64,000 bases of DNA from the NCBI GenBank assembly GCA_029891345.1, contig CM056994.1, positions 221,809,491-221,873,490 on the forward strand, in the 5' to 3' direction. The DNA comes from Dryococelus australis (taxonomy: Eukaryota > Arthropoda > Insecta > Phasmatodea > Phasmatidae). The notes beneath the pieces are model-generated. The model was not told the DNA's origin. It did not search any database and saw nothing but the letters and a program-made list of their open reading frames with translations. Positions within the stretch are counted from its first letter, which is position 1, and every line of letters starts with the position of its first letter. Position numbers and translations under genes: made by a program. This document shows positions 23,703 through 37,630 of the stretch, in pieces.

Positions 23703-25925
23703 ACCATGTATTATTGCTAAGTGTAATCACATTGCTTCCTGGTGGTGTTCCTGCAGAATTTTTAATAGGGATGGAATGAATCCGGTTTTTCTCGAATCTG
23801 ATCTATCCTTGAATCCATGTATCTTGAACCTTAAATATGATTTTTCATATGATATTTTTGCACCACAGAAGACACGGAGCTTTTGTGGTACTTCTTGCTG
23901 TGCATTAGTATATTCCGGGGTGATTTTCTGGTCAGAAATTGTAAATATTTGAGTTAATAGCGTACATTCCTTACATCCTTTGTAAAATGACATTTAGTTC
24001 ATTGACACAATTTTGTGTCACTCTAATACAGTAAAACCTTCATAGTTTGGAATGTTCAGGGCCAAAACTAAAATTACAATCTGTGATATTTACCCTCTTA
24101 GCATTTGCATTTTTCCCCTGGAAATAAGGCCATCTAAAAGGTGCTGCTGGTACGTGGATTAGACAGAACTCGAGTTGTTTATGCATGCTGATGTATTGGA
24201 GTGATTGCCGGTGACAAGATAAGTGCTGGAGTACGCACGCACATATCACATAGTGTGTGTTATAAAAAAAATTAAACTTGCCTTAGACCAAGATGTGTGA
24301 GAGCAATAAGGGTGGTAGTAGTGCACATATCACACATCTCATCTCACCACCTCTACACTTAACTGCATTTAATTCATGTACTGTCTTACTACCGGCAGTT
24401 CTCTTCCATAAGGTTTCAGCAGTGACAACATTATAATAGTGTTATAGTTTAAAAACATTGATACAGAAATAAAATAAATAAATAAAAACTAGTTTTGTAC
24501 ATAACATTTTTAATGATCACAAATTGTGCGGGGGGGGGGGAGAGAAAAGAAGCAGTTTTAAAATAAAACTTCCTTTCTTGTGACTTCCACAAGAGAATTA
24601 TTCCCATGACAGTCTTTTCTCCCCTACACCACTTTGATTCCTAACACTGGTGACAGCTGTCAAGGACTTCCCTTCCTCCTGCTGCTGTATTACCCACATT
24701 CCTGTCTGTGGGATATCTTTGTCCCATGAGATATGACAACCCCCCTTTTCCCCTTTAACCATTGGGAATGGCATCTCATTCCTGCAAAAAAATTGAAGAG
24801 GACAGCTTGGCAACTACCTGCTGGGGAACACTGCTATACAGTATTCCTGTTCGGCCTGTCTTTCTCTAATGCCGCCTCAGACACTACACTGTATTAGTTA
24901 CATGACACTAAAGTTAGGAAGCCGTGTCACATTCTGTATGCTGCATTGTTGTAGCCTGTGCCCTTTCATTTACTTTATTAGCAATTTAAGCACAATTTTC
25001 TTAGTAAGGGGGCAGCACTAAAAATCAGTTTCCATATTCCTTAATTTATGTATATTTCCCGAATTATTTAAAAATTTGCAGAATGAGTTTGTGCATTGTA
25101 TTTTCTGTTCCCGGCACTTGTGTTATTTTTAATGAAAAATAAAGTAAAGTGGAAGTGCCACACAAAAATAATTTTTGAGAGGAAATTCTGTAGCCCTCTT
25201 TCTTTCTTTCCTTCTAGAAACATAAGTAAAGGTTGTGCTTAAAGAAAAGGGAGGGATAAATGAGGCTTGTTAAAAACAGATGGCTGGAGTTCTTTGTCTG
25301 CGGACTTGGGCGACGCCTGATGCATGTACGTAAAGTGACCGGCCATTGACGATTATCTTTTTGCTACGCAAGAATTTAGTTACTGCAGCATATATAAATC
25401 ATCTGAGTTTTAAATTAACCGAGAACTGGGAAAAAATAATCTTTGCGCTAATCTTATCATATTAACATCTATGAATCCCTAAGATGCTGTTTAAGATTCA
25501 GTTACCCCATCCCTACTTTTTAATGTTGGTAAGTATAATTATGTAGTTTACCCCATACTAGGGCTAGAAGGTGGTTGTGTAATGATAACATAGTTCAATT
25601 GAACAACAATGAGAAGTCCAACTTGTCTTTCGCTCCTATCTGAGCACTCCACCAATTCAATTGTAAGTGTAGTGTGCCAGAAATTTGTCATTTTGACTGT
25701 TAAATATATTGAAATAATTTGTAATGTTTTGTATATGGGAACTTTTTTCAAGTTATTGTACACTGAGGAGTTGATTAGTAACTGTGGAATAATTGGAAAA
25801 TATATGGGATTTGAATGGCTTCTGGAAATGTACCAGGATTTTTATAGTTTATGCGTTATAAATTCAGAAATGACACCAAAGGAACTTAGCATTAGAAAAG
25901 GATCTGCACTACATGTAGAAGTAGT
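23703..25925. repeat. Dispersed repeat, copy C, split by an insertion
   Basis: The left piece 23,703-23,765 carries AAGTGTAATCACATTGCTTCC. The right piece, from 25,516, resumes with the GTTGG and palindrome region (GTTCAATTGAAC at 25,593-25,604) and fades near 25,925. The gap is filled by the hAT-like insertion at 23,766-25,515, which fits where copies A and B are continuous. Confidence 0.8.
23766..25515. mobile_element. Nonautonomous hAT-like element nested in repeat C
   Basis: The ends are TAGGGATGG (23,766) and CCATCCCTA (to 25,515), perfect 9-base inverted termini. The flanks ATTTTTAA (23,758-23,765) and CTTTTTAA (25,516-25,523) match in seven of eight bases, the duplication length of hAT elements. 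Internal sequence has no transposase. It includes a CAGTAAAACC pogo-like motif at 24,029, an 11-base G run at 24,530-24,540, and the segment shared with 20,518-20,875. Confidence 0.75.
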
Positions 25926-28089
25926 GTCCCGGCAACATCAAGCCACATGGAAAATAGGAACTAAGAAAAAAATGTTGAGTTTTGTGTTGTATGTTTATTG
26001 CACTAACAGACAAAAGGGAGGAGGTTGAGTAGGAATGTCCAAGCCTAACAACCGCTTCTGCTGGCATTGTTGTATTGGTGCTTTTTTTTTTTTTTTTTCC
26101 CCCCGACATTATTTGGTCATCTGAAGAACATAAACAAAGCATTTGGCAAACAAAATAGATACTTCTACCAGTCTTATGTGGGTTGTCGCCACTTGACATT
26201 TTTCATTTAAGAAAATAAGTAGTGGCACAGTTATTACTGAGCTGTCGCATATCATAGGGTGACGTGTCGCTGCACATGATGATTTGGAGTCCGAAAAAAG
26301 ATATCACTAACAAGTCGTGCATCAATTTGCCCTTCTCCCCCTCCCCTTTGTTGTGACATAAACTTGTCTCCTGAAATTCAGTTGAAGTGATCTAGTACTG
26401 TCACTGGAAATGTCCAACGTTGCCTTCTCTACCTCCTGCCATCCTGTGTATGGCAGGCTGGTTTTCCTCATAGTACTTTCTCTCTTCCAAGCGGTTGACG
26501 GTTGGGATGAGTGGCCGGCTAATAGCTTCAGATCATTAAAAAAAATGGTAGGTCAGATTTTATGTTACGTTTATATTAAAATGACCTACTACAGACATAT
26601 TTATTTACTGGACATCTGCTAGATAAACGTTAATCTTTTTGGATATTTCCATAGAATAAAAGACACCATTTTGTTGAGGATACAGCAGTTGCAGTGTTAC
26701 CACCCCCACTTTTGAATGTATAAATATTCAGTTCACCATTTTGTTTTGAGGCATGTTCCAGGCGCAAAATGTAGTGTTCACACGTGCACTAAGCTACCAG
26801 ATGTTACTCCATTGAACATCTTGTATGCTATTATATATATATATATCAGAGTATTTGCTTATGTTGCCAATTCATTTTTAATGATTTTCAAATTCAGCTT
26901 TATTACAGGATTTAAACCAAATGCAGTATAGTCTTTGGTTATTGTAATGGTCTACTGACATAGATATAATTTGTGAAGTACATTTAATTTATTTGTAGAC
27001 AATATTCAGTATTATAAATTTGTGTGTTATAATTCATTTATTTTCTAGAAGGTAGGAAGTATTGAATGTTTACAAAAAATGCACAAAAGAAAATATACTA
27101 ATTGTGTCTCATCTTGCCATCGCTGGTTGGTGGTAAGTTGTGACGTGGTCAGGCGCAGCCACTTGGGGGACATGTGACAACATAAGTAAGGAAATAATAA
27201 AATAAAACTTAATTTATAAAACCACTACCAGTGATGGATGCATGTGTGGTAAATAATAAAAAAATTAACATAATGATTTGAGGAATTCACTCTAATTGAT
27301 GCAACACGTTTTTAGAGTCCCATAAATGATAATGTAAAAAAAGAGTGATATTTATTTATTCTGTGTTAAGAAAATGTACATAGTTGAATTTGATTGATAA
27401 GAAGTGATTATTTATGGAATTTGTTGGAGGATAATATGAACTAGAAAATACAATATTCACTAAAAGAATTTTGACTTAATAATTTCCACATAAATGTTAT
27501 CACTTACATTAAATAATTTCTGCATATCGTATTCAATTGAAATGTTACAAACTTGTGGTTGTTACCTGTGATGGAGAAACGAAAGTGTAAATGAAATGTT
27601 CGTACATGTTTTGCGTTAATAGTGGGAATATAACAAATTTTGTAAAGCAATTTGTGGGGAAGTGTAGTATTACTACTTATGGTACAAAAACAGGAACTCA
27701 TAAAAGTGGTGCAAACTGTGGGTAACTACAGATAATGTAAATAAAGAGGTTTCACAGTGTATACTTCTTAGGCTACTGTTAAGATATTTGTGACTTTTGG
27801 AGGATTGCAAGTTGTAGCTACGCAAGTGTTACATCCCATATTGTATTGTCATACACAGTAAAGCCGAAACTTGAACCATTGAACCCGTATGAATCAAAAG
27901 GGACGTCTTTTCAAAATCTGTTGCATTGCCTCACCATTTATTCCACACTAAGTAAAGTTATTTGTCTACAACTAGACCTGTCCATTTATTCCCTGAATTT
28001 TTTTTTTAATCTCACCAGGGTTTCATTCTCTATATAAATTTTAAGGATATTGAGGCTTTCCTGCAATTTCGTGGAGAGAGTGGGTTTGT
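25926..28089. other. Intergenic, mostly featureless
   Basis: Contains a T run near 26,082-26,098, an AT microsatellite near 26,832-26,846, the candidate exon at 26,410, and a pogo-like terminus AAAGAGGTTTCACAGTG followed by TA at 27,759-27,761. No further gene is recognised. Confidence 0.5.
26410..26547 (+). CDS. Candidate first exon with a signal-peptide-like start
   Basis: An ATG at 26,410 opens MSNVAFSTSCHPVYGR, then LVFLIVLSLFQAV (residues 17-29), then DGWDEWP. The hydrophobic core followed by small and polar residues looks like a secretion signal. The frame reaches AAAATGGTAGGT, a usable splice donor (GT at 26,548). The bases here are less AT-rich than the surroundings. No downstream exon, homologous family or promoter could be identified, so this may be chance. 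Confidence 0.2.
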
Positions 28090-29086
28090 GGGTAGGTAGG
28101 TAGTGGTGTAGCTGCAAAATATTTTGCACTTGTGTAAGATTCCATTGGTATATATACCAGATTTTCTGAATCCATTTTATTTAACCTGGAATGAAACTCT
28201 CCATCCATTGTTTTGGTTTATATATGTGGAATTTGGATATAGGCATATTAATGATCTGACACAACACAAAGTTCACTTAAATGGTAGCTCATGTGCGACA
28301 CATGCCCATCTACAAAAAATATAACTGGTAATCTAATTTTTTCTTTCATCCATGGGAAAAGGACGTTAGCAATGTATGAATAGGTGTCGTGTGCTCCGAC
28401 CATTCTCTGAACACCCAATACCCAATTCCTCTGGCACAATTTCCAATACCACATTTGGAATTCTTTTATAATAAAATATCATTGGGAGGCAGTGCTGCCC
28501 AGCACTATGATGTCCAACTAAAGCTGTTAAAAGATCTTTCTCATTGGACCCTGATTTCAAATAAACTTTTTTCCTCTACCTTTTTGGGCTAGAACTAGTG
28601 TCTTGTGGATTTAAGAAGAAAGCAGCTTCATCTGCATTGAATGTTTTCTCTGGTTCCTTGAACAGGTGCTGTATACTAATTTCGGTCAAATGACTGAAAA
28701 TTTCCTCATCACTAATTTATCTGCACTTACTAAATTTCTACTTGAAGTAAGATTTTGGGATGTTCTGATGCTTATTTCAGGGTGTTGTCATATAAGCCAT
28801 TAAACCATTCAATTTGAGGTTTCTGAATAGTGAATTTAATTTTAAGCTCCTTAGCAAGTTTTGCAACACTGGATAAGTTTTCTCTTGTAATTGGGAAACC
28901 ACATTTAGAAAGATTGCTGCTTTGCTCTTGTTCTAGTGCAAACGATGTGCTCTGACCAGTGATCTTGTAAAGAGGTTTTGAGAACTCAATGTTTGCTATT
29001 GTTTTAATTGGCATACCTTTATGGACTTCAGCTATTTCCATATTGACTTTCTCGTACTTCCTAATTTTACTTGGGCCGGGGGCCAT
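28090..29086 (-). pseudogene. Tigger/jerky-type DDE transposase, decayed
   Basis: An ATG at 29,086 opens MAPGPSKIRKYEKVNMEIA, a psq-type helix-turn-helix. Next comes a CENP-B-like region with CGFPITRENL, then WFNG, FNADEAAFF (first catalytic Asp, near 28,640), GIGCSENG and FFVDGHVSHM (second Asp at 28,308-28,310), and a YPNST-type block near 28,220. The order and spacing match pogo-superfamily cut-and-paste transposases. The blocks lie in different frames with several stops, and parts of the DNA-binding region are shortened, so it is inactive. Clear terminal repeats were not found next to it. Confidence 0.85.
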
Positions 29087-32000
29087 ATCTGAAAAGAAAA
29101 TTTATTTAGTCTATAATTAATTATATTGGGATGGAAGAGTAGAACATGTTTGAATCAAAATTTGGGGTTGTAGGCTAATTGGTAGGCGACATCAACTGAG
29201 AGTTGTACTACTAGTTGAGCTGAGAATTATAGTTGGTGAGACTCGATAATACAATCATCAACTCGGGTTTTTGAGTCTAGTCGAGTTTAGCTTGCTCAGC
29301 TTGATTGTTCGAGTCTCGACATTTTGTAGCACTTTGTCAAAATGACACTAATTAGAAACAACGTAACAATCAAAACTACTGTGCTGTTAATATTCAAGAT
29401 ATTATGTCTTGGTGAATTAATATAAACGTGTAGGTAGTTCCAAGGGTATTTGTATTGTAGTCAAATATACAGTTTTATAGCTCTCAAATGTTCCCTTCAA
29501 AAAACATGTGATTCTTAATTACGTAGTTCAAATTGCGCAGTTATGTAAATATTTAATATAAATTATTATTTTTTGTTCTTACCAGAAACGTTTTTTTATC
29601 CAATTATCAACTAAATGGCGTGTAAAGTACATTCTACCTAAAAAGTGGTTTTAAATTCCGGTTCAGAGTTAGATTATGTTGCTTTTGTAGCCATTGTTGT
29701 GATCTGTCTTTCCCCGAATCAGGTTTTTTTTGGCAGTCCCGACAGCTATCGTATTTAAACAATGTTAAAGAAATCTGCATGTGCTACAACTCCTAAAACA
29801 TAAATTTCTCGCATCCATCAATCAGATATTCTGCCCGAAAGCAAAAATATATTCAGAACAATAATTTATCTATGAAATACAAAGATTTTCAATGATTTGT
29901 TCCAGTTGTTAATGTTTTGCCATATTATGTGGTAGGGAGAGGGGGAAAAGTAAAATTTAGAATTGCAGTTAAAGGAGAATGAGCCAACACCAAGAACTAA
30001 CCTGAGAAGCCTCCACCACGTGCTGCAACTAAAACTCAGCAGAGCCAGCACAGTATCCTTACCCTGAATACCTACTTGCAAACAAGAAAACAACTCATTC
30101 ACCCAAAAACAAAAAAAGAAAAAAACAAAGTAGGGGGTGTTCTACTGGAAAGGCTACGAAAGATGCCCAGACCGCTTCATGGGTCTGCATCTGACAAGAA
30201 GCAATTCATTTGTGTATTTCACTCTACCCATTACCTTGCATCCAGTGCTTGTATACCTATCACACTACCTATCCCTCTTGAAGTTAGGGTCGAGAGTTAG
30301 AGAGGTTAATCTTGTTTCCCAATAAATTAACAATCTACAAAAAAAAAAAAAATCCTACTGGCCTAACAATGTTCTATTTAAGACTAAATAAAAGAATTTA
30401 CTGTAGGGCTAACAGGATGTCCTTCTCACTAATACTCCTGGTTTAACTCATCAGAAGCTAGTATAATAAAAACTTCAAGAATAACAAAACAAACACAAGT
30501 ATTTAAGTTACTACTAATTGAACAGGGGTAGACTGCCCCCTTTTTATGTACACTGCTAGTGGATTAGACAACAAACATGTTAATTAACAGTGAATATTAA
30601 TTTTCACAAGTGTGGTTAGCTAATGCGTTAGAATATTCGTTACATTACAAATATTAGCCACTCAGCACACCCTGATTAAGAACATCACATAGCGCAATAT
30701 TTGGTTAGTTGAAACGTGATTTTGTCCGTGTGTAACGCACTCTGAAGCGAGCTGGGTATGAATGTCTCGTGTGTCGTTATTGTACCGCAAATGTCGGGGT
30801 TTGATGACTTAGTAGCGATGGTAAACGCAAGAGATGAGTAGGAATGCTCATTTTATTCAAGGAACATTACATTTTGTGTTTGTTCTCCACTCGCATCGAA
30901 ATTCACGAGGCCGGAACTAAATTTACTGCTGCATTGTTTAGGGTAATTTTCAATGTAAAATGATGTGTGTATATTAATAGTTGGGTATATTTTAATTTTG
31001 CAGGTTACATTTTGATTACATATTGAAATTCATACAGGTTATGTACACACACATGTTGATTTATAATATAAGGAATTAATATTGGTAATATATTTTTAAA
31101 GCACTTTTGGGCTGCAGCATTAAATTTAATACTGATTATAAATTCTATTTCAAAATGGTATGTTGCAGTGACATCAGTATTGTATGACAACTTCGATGTT
31201 TGTGTCATTCTTCAAGTAATGGAAACAAAGCATAATACTTTTTACGGGATCATTTTGTGAGTCATAACTCGATCATAACACATTTAAACCCATGACTTAA
31301 GGAAACAAATACTTCCGGGAAATTATTGTAAACTGTTTAACTTGTAATGGATCAACAGTGCAAATAAAAAAAATAACTTAACAAATAAATATTTTAGCAG
31401 TATTTATGATAAGAAGTTTCCTACCTTTTGATGTCATTGACCTTTGTTTTGTATGGATCTCCGCAGCTACGTAACGAAACAGACACCACGAAGTTGTTTG
31501 TACTTATGAAATTCGATAAGTGTTATCTATCTGTGCGTATCGCATGTTGTGATGGGAGTTCGTAATCAGGACACAGGGCTTAACTAACTTTAATACTACG
31601 TATTATATTCGTTGAAATAATTTATTAATTGGCCTGGTTACTGGAATAAACTTAAGAGAACTGTAACAAGAATTAACTAAGAAACAAAAGTAAAGGTCAA
31701 ATTACTTTAAAATGAACAATTGAAAATACACAAAATTTATTTTTGGAGAGGAACCTGTCAAAAATTATCGGGAAACACAACCTAGACCTCTGTATACTTC
31801 AAAGCAGTAGTACCAACCTAACTCCGCTCTGTATTAACACAAGGTACTACCAATTCCAACAACCTTACTTTCAAGTTCCCCCAAGAGGTATGAGAAACAA
31901 AACAACTGCAATAACTAAGGTTCCATCCCGTGCTAAATGTAATTTTTTATAATAAAATTAACATAACCTCAATAGTTCCTTGGCCAGAGCTGATGAGCAA

Positions 32001-33074
32001 GACATAATTACCAGTATAGCTTCTGCCCTGGTCTCTCGACACCACCTACACCAATGCTCTACACATGATACGCACTACCTGACAGTCTTCTATGATCTGT
32101 CCCATATTTACTAAAAGCTTAACTATTTAAAGGCATGGCCGGGGCCATTCTTCCTGCAAAGCAGGGAAGAATGTCTGACAATGCATCACACCTAATTTTT
32201 AACAAGTTTTTTCATTGTCGTAATCCCTCAACCTCGTTACATACTTCACACCACCCACCACCTGCCGTGCGTGATGTCATGGCCTTGGTCGACGTCATGG
32301 CTGGCTGATTAGAGCCAGCCACCGCTACAATCGATACTCGACAGCTGAAAGACAAATGCCTCTTTCCCCGTACTAGCCTAGTGGCAAAGTTTCGTGTTCG
32401 TCATAACATCCCGACTTTACAGAGGAAAGTGTCTGATCAGCTCATAGCTGCGGTTCTGTGTTTTGAATGAGCAGAAGATAACAATTCTTCCTAACTGCTG
32501 AAGGGGGAGCTTTGAGTACCTGGGCCGAGAAAAATACGGCCAGCTGCTGTCGCTTCAGTAGAAATCTGCTGATGCAAGTGGTGACTAAACTATTTCAAAT
32601 TAAAATCAGCGAGTGATTTCAGTTCGTTAAGAACCTCGGTAGTCAAAAATAAAGTTGTTTTTTTTATCCTGAAAAATTGGTACAGTAATTGATTACTATT
32701 TCAATTTCATCTCAAAAAAAAATTAATGAAGGAATGAATTCTTAAAGCTACACTATCAGTTAACTTTCGACTTAAACCTCGGCTTCTAGTTTAAGGCCAA
32801 GAAGTCATGACCGTTTTGAGTTGTTTTGTGGTTATGTTATCACAAAACCAAATTTTGAAATAAAAATCATGAAATTATTTCTCACCACATTACTTATTAA
32901 AGAGAGGAAATAAAATAAATACTTGCCTCTGCTCTTAAAAAAAAATGAACAAGTAATAAGGAGGGTTTAACCCAACCAAAACAGCCTAAATAAAATAATA
33001 CCACTACTGACATGCTTAATATAAAAGCTTAATTTAAGTCAAAATCACAAAAAAAAGTTAACCCCAAAAATATG
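29087..33074. other. Intergenic, no gene recognised
   Basis: A patch at 29,180-29,330 is rich in CTCGA/TCGAG and GAGTC words, like decayed inverted termini. 31,950-32,640 is GC-richer and includes a small hairpin (TGGCTGGCT/AGCCAGCCA, 32,298-32,321), but no protein domain is read there. The rest is AT-rich. Confidence 0.4.
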
Positions 33075-33084
33075 TGTTATAACG

Positions 33085-33810
33085 GTATTTCTCATCAGTA
33101 CATTCGCCAAAGATTGCAAGCATCATTCGTTTTTGCAAGCTCCGTGAATGCAAAACAACACAAATAATAGACAGCTGGTGCTATCAGTAGTATTGTTTAC
33201 ATTCCATAACAGTTTTTTGTGTTCCATAACTTCCTTCCTACATATTTACTGCATTCGTAGGTTGGCAACCATGAGACCATCTTTTATTCTTATTCTTCTT
33301 ACATGTTTACTGCACTAGTAGGTTGGCAACAATGAGAATGAATCTCACAATCTCTGATGCTATATTCAAGAATCTATGGCCTTGTCATTGTAAATGGAAT
33401 TTGGGATGGGCTTAGAGCTGTGGCTATATTTTAAAGGGTGTGGTTATTATCGGAAACTATTGGCTGCATGTTTGGTTAGAATTGTAAAGGTTTGAATTTA
33501 CTTGGTAAGTAATGATTGGCAAAACTTGTTGTAAATAAATTAGTTGTGTTAATTTTAACAAGGGATTGAGCATGGGTCATCCAACGAAGGAACACTGAAT
33601 GGACATATTCATGTACATAATTAAATTTCGCTCAGTTTCAGAAATTAAAGTTTTTTTATTTGAAAGGAATATTTTATCATAAATGGACTTGAATAAGTTG
33701 TTTTAATTACATCTTTTAGCCTGTTGGTTTAAACAAACGTGCATTTTGATATTATGTATAATATTTCTCAGTTCTAAAATCCAAGTCCGCATCAATAGTT
33801 TTCCCACGTG
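33085..33810. repeat. Dispersed repeat pair, member 2
   Basis: Counterpart of 18,985-19,480 (see that entry for shared blocks). It contains a further internal duplication at about 33,234-33,341, where CATGTTTACTGCACTAGTAG-like units and GGTTGGCAAC(C/A)ATGAGA occur twice. Confidence 0.6.
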
Positions 33811-33830
33811 CTGCATTTTTTTCATGTTTT

Positions 33831-36800
33831 TCTACTGAAGAGTGAATGATAGAGAATCCACTGTATTGATTGCAGGCTTATCTGTGTATGTAGGTCTAAT
33901 GTTAAAACATTCATACCAGTGTTCATCATAAATATGTTTGCAGTGTTGATAATTATTAAATGTTTTCTTGCAATATCTATTTAACACACAATACAGTTGA
34001 AATGCTCAGTAGGTGCTATAGATTGTTGTCCATTTATTATCAGCAATAGTTTTGTTTGTTTTCCAGGGAATGTTGCACAACCCAACCAAAGAGAACTTTG
34101 CGTGTAGAATACAGCATCTAGAGTAATTGTGTCTCATCTGCTCTTCACTATATTACATTCAATGAGGTAAGACAATAGAAAATATAAACACTGTGAAAAC
34201 ATTAAGTTTTGAGGTGTACCAGTATCACATGTATGGTGTTAAGTAAAAACATTTTGTCTGTGTCAAGTTTGCTTATACAAAATGTTGCTGCAGGGATTGA
34301 CGAAATATAGAAAGTGGTAACTGAGCGGTGATGAACTTGTCTTAGGTGTTGTTGGTAATGGGAAGCCACATGAAAACCAAGGCGACACCCACAACAAAGG
34401 AAAAATTGCTCAAGCTTCGAAACTGAGTGCCATGTTTCACTTGAAAATATAGTTATTGGTAATTTAGTGTTGTTAAAATGGAAATCTGTTAATCACTAGA
34501 TTATCGAACAAAACTGTAGATAGCAGAACACGGTCATGACAGTTCCACAAGACTATTAACATTAATTAATTGATGTGCATATGTATAAATGCATGTATAA
34601 CTTCGTTTTTGGTTGCGTTTACATTCAATTGTTTCATATTCCACAATGCCACTGAAATTAAATACGTGTATGCAGTATATATTTATTCTCGTATGTGAAT
34701 CCATTACAATATGTGGACGTGTATAGTGTGAAGCAATCTCCACAGTTTTGTGTGCTACATCAGTTTCAATACAATTACATATGGTAGATTAGTATTTAAC
34801 TAGTTTGTTTTTATATTTTAAAAGAGCACTAAACTTCCAATAGTCTGCATTTCAGTATGGATACTAAATACGGCAAGTGACCGTTCCGTGAACTAAAACT
34901 TCGTCTAAACAGTATGAAACTAACAGAACTATGCTTGAACCAAATTGCTGCAGTGTGAACTGTTTGACTATGTAAGAGCAACTGAAATGCAGCTGTTAAA
35001 TACTGGTGGAATTATTACCTTGGTAGTCACAACACACCCGACTAAACTGACACTAAAGGAAAATACCACTAAAATATATCAGGGCTGCCACTTATTAAAA
35101 AAAAATCTTGCTCCAGCTCCCAAAAGTCCTTAAAACTAAAATGATTATATCCATTAAAATAAGTTATGATATAATTATCATTATGCTTAAAAAATATTGA
35201 GAATTATGAGCATGCTCACTATAGTTCACTGTTGAAATAAAACTGGCAAACACAGCCGCAGGTAGGAAAGTAAGAGAATTTTCTATGATATACAAAAGAG
35301 GCCAGAATAGCACACATTTGCAAGATTGTATTAAGCATTAACTTGTGAGTAGAATGTTTTTTTTTTCTTTAGTGAATGAATGGGATGCTGTTAACCAATA
35401 ATTTCATACAATGGTTGAGTTTATGACGAAAATGCTGGTAAATTAAACTTTTCTCACAAACTATCTTGCAGAATAGAGCTATGCTTTGTTTTAAACTAAA
35501 ATTGCAAATTTTTTATAGGTACCTGAAATCCAATTATAATTTAATTCTCAAAATATATTTTTACAATTGCAACATGAGACCTTAAAATATGGGTTTTTGT
35601 AAGACCTCCTTGTTAAGTCAGTGGAGTTCCTTGTGTTGACCTTTCACTAGGCTTACTGTTTTATTTACAATTGCATAATACTTAAAATATACGAGTTTTT
35701 TTTTACCAAATGTGTCGCAACTTGTATTACAAAACACAAGCTGTGCATCAGCTTAAAATTTGAATGGTTAAAAGATTGTTTCCTCCTATACAACTGAGTA
35801 TGGATGAAAGCTGTCCTAAAGAAATTACACTCTAAATTTTATATTTTCCCTGTAATTTCAATTAATTATTCAAAATCCTTACAATTCTTGGCTGAAATGA
35901 TATGTCCATTTTCACACCAAGCCCGTCACCAGCACTGCCTACTACTAGCAATAGTAATAAAAATAGTTATTAACATATTTCCATCAGAAAACTTCCAAAA
36001 CATAATCCTGCACAATTTATTTTAAATGTAAATAAGGATCATAACATACTAAAATGAATAAAATACACTTCGAATTACCTTGTAAACATTAACAAATGAA
36101 GAATAATCATCAAGCTATATACACACGTGAAAAAGGTTGGGATAAAGTAAACCATATTCGGTAGCGTCCCAGATGCAACAGGTCTCTATCTAAAATTACT
36201 TGTACAGCCTTAATATACATGTGTGTGAAGTGGCTTCTTATCATAGATTGCCAGATATTTATGCATACAGACCACACTATAATACTTTATCATTGTTGCC
36301 AAACTGTAAATACAGTAAGGACGTAGATGTTGTCAATTATCCACGTCGTTTTGCATTTACGTAGTTTCAATAACAAAGGATGCGTACAATCTTCGGCAAA
36401 TGTGCCAACAGGAAATATGGTAAGACATAAATAACGGAAACGAGTCATAAAAAATTGACTGTATTTCATAGCTAAACGATTGTTCCATATATGTTTTGGC
36501 TTTAGGATAGAAAATTGGATTGATTGATGTTGTAAATTGTTTTACAAGTCTTAGTATAGAGGATATTTTAACATTGTTTATATAGGACATTTCTCGGAAC
36601 CGTCCAAAAATAAGTCTGTTGCTGGAAAACTTAATAAACGGGAACGCGGAACGAGGTGCCACTGTATGTGTTTGTAGTTTGCTATTGTGATGTGTGAAAT
36701 CTTATCTACGAGAAAATTTGCTAAATGTGGAATTCTGTGCAGGCTTGTTATAACAGGGTTTTGCTGTATCAAAAAGCACATACAATCAATATAAAAAATA

Positions 36801-37630
36801 CTACATGGAATGTTTTCTGTGCAGGTTATGGTGCAGAAGTGCAGTTCAATATGAAATAGTAGCAGTTGCCTAAGCATGTACCAAGCTAACCATGAAAAAA
36901 CTGAAGCTGTGAAAAAATTTACGTACTTGTACAGTTCGTGAAGTATGTGGAAAAAGCTTGTATGCTCCCAGTGTAATAAAATTCTTTATTCTTGTTTACA
37001 AATATGTGTGTCCATTGTTATTTATGTATCTCCGTAATCTAATTGTTAAATAATATAAAATAATAAGTTAACAATTGCAGGAACGCATATCTAAATTTTT
37101 GTGTGTTGCATTGTATGCTTAAATCTTTGTTTATAGACTTATGGACTCCTAAAAATGGTGAATAAAACTGTCAATTTTGGTGTTTCAATGTGTAAGTGGT
37201 GCAAAAATTAGGTGGAAAAGTTTTAAAATTGCCCTTATTATTCATGTAGTGGTTTAAAAAAAATTTGATTCGATGCATGTAATTTATTCATGTGAAATTC
37301 TCTAATGTTTAATTGCATTCGGAAAAGAGTCGTCAATTGTTTGACATTAGTAACATGTAAATTCCATCTTTCAAAGTGGCCTATCTACTAACACCGTCTA
37401 CGAGCTATATCCCTAGAAACACATCAATTATTAATCAGTATGTCACAAATAACAAAAAAAAAAATCCACCCTAGTGAAAAACTCTCAGTGGAACGATTTT
37501 TCAGAATTAGGATCGAAATTTCAAAGGGTGCGGTGTAACGCTTTGGGGAGTAGGCAACACTTCTGGCACCCGCGCCACACAACATCCAGCTGCTGTGTGC
37601 AGTGCGGTCAATTTAGCTACAACGGGAAAG
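33831..37630. other. AT-rich intergenic DNA
   Basis: No gene is recognised. A pogo-like right terminus, TTATAACAGGGTTTTGCTG followed by TA, lies at 36,748-36,768 without a visible partner. A possible terminal exon at 34,067 is discussed under findings. Confidence 0.45.

Noticed and set aside
24029-27759. One Tigger element between CAGTAAAACC at 24,029 and the terminus at 27,759
   Set aside because: The left motif lies inside the hAT-like element that ends at 25,515, so the two ends cannot bound one simple insertion.
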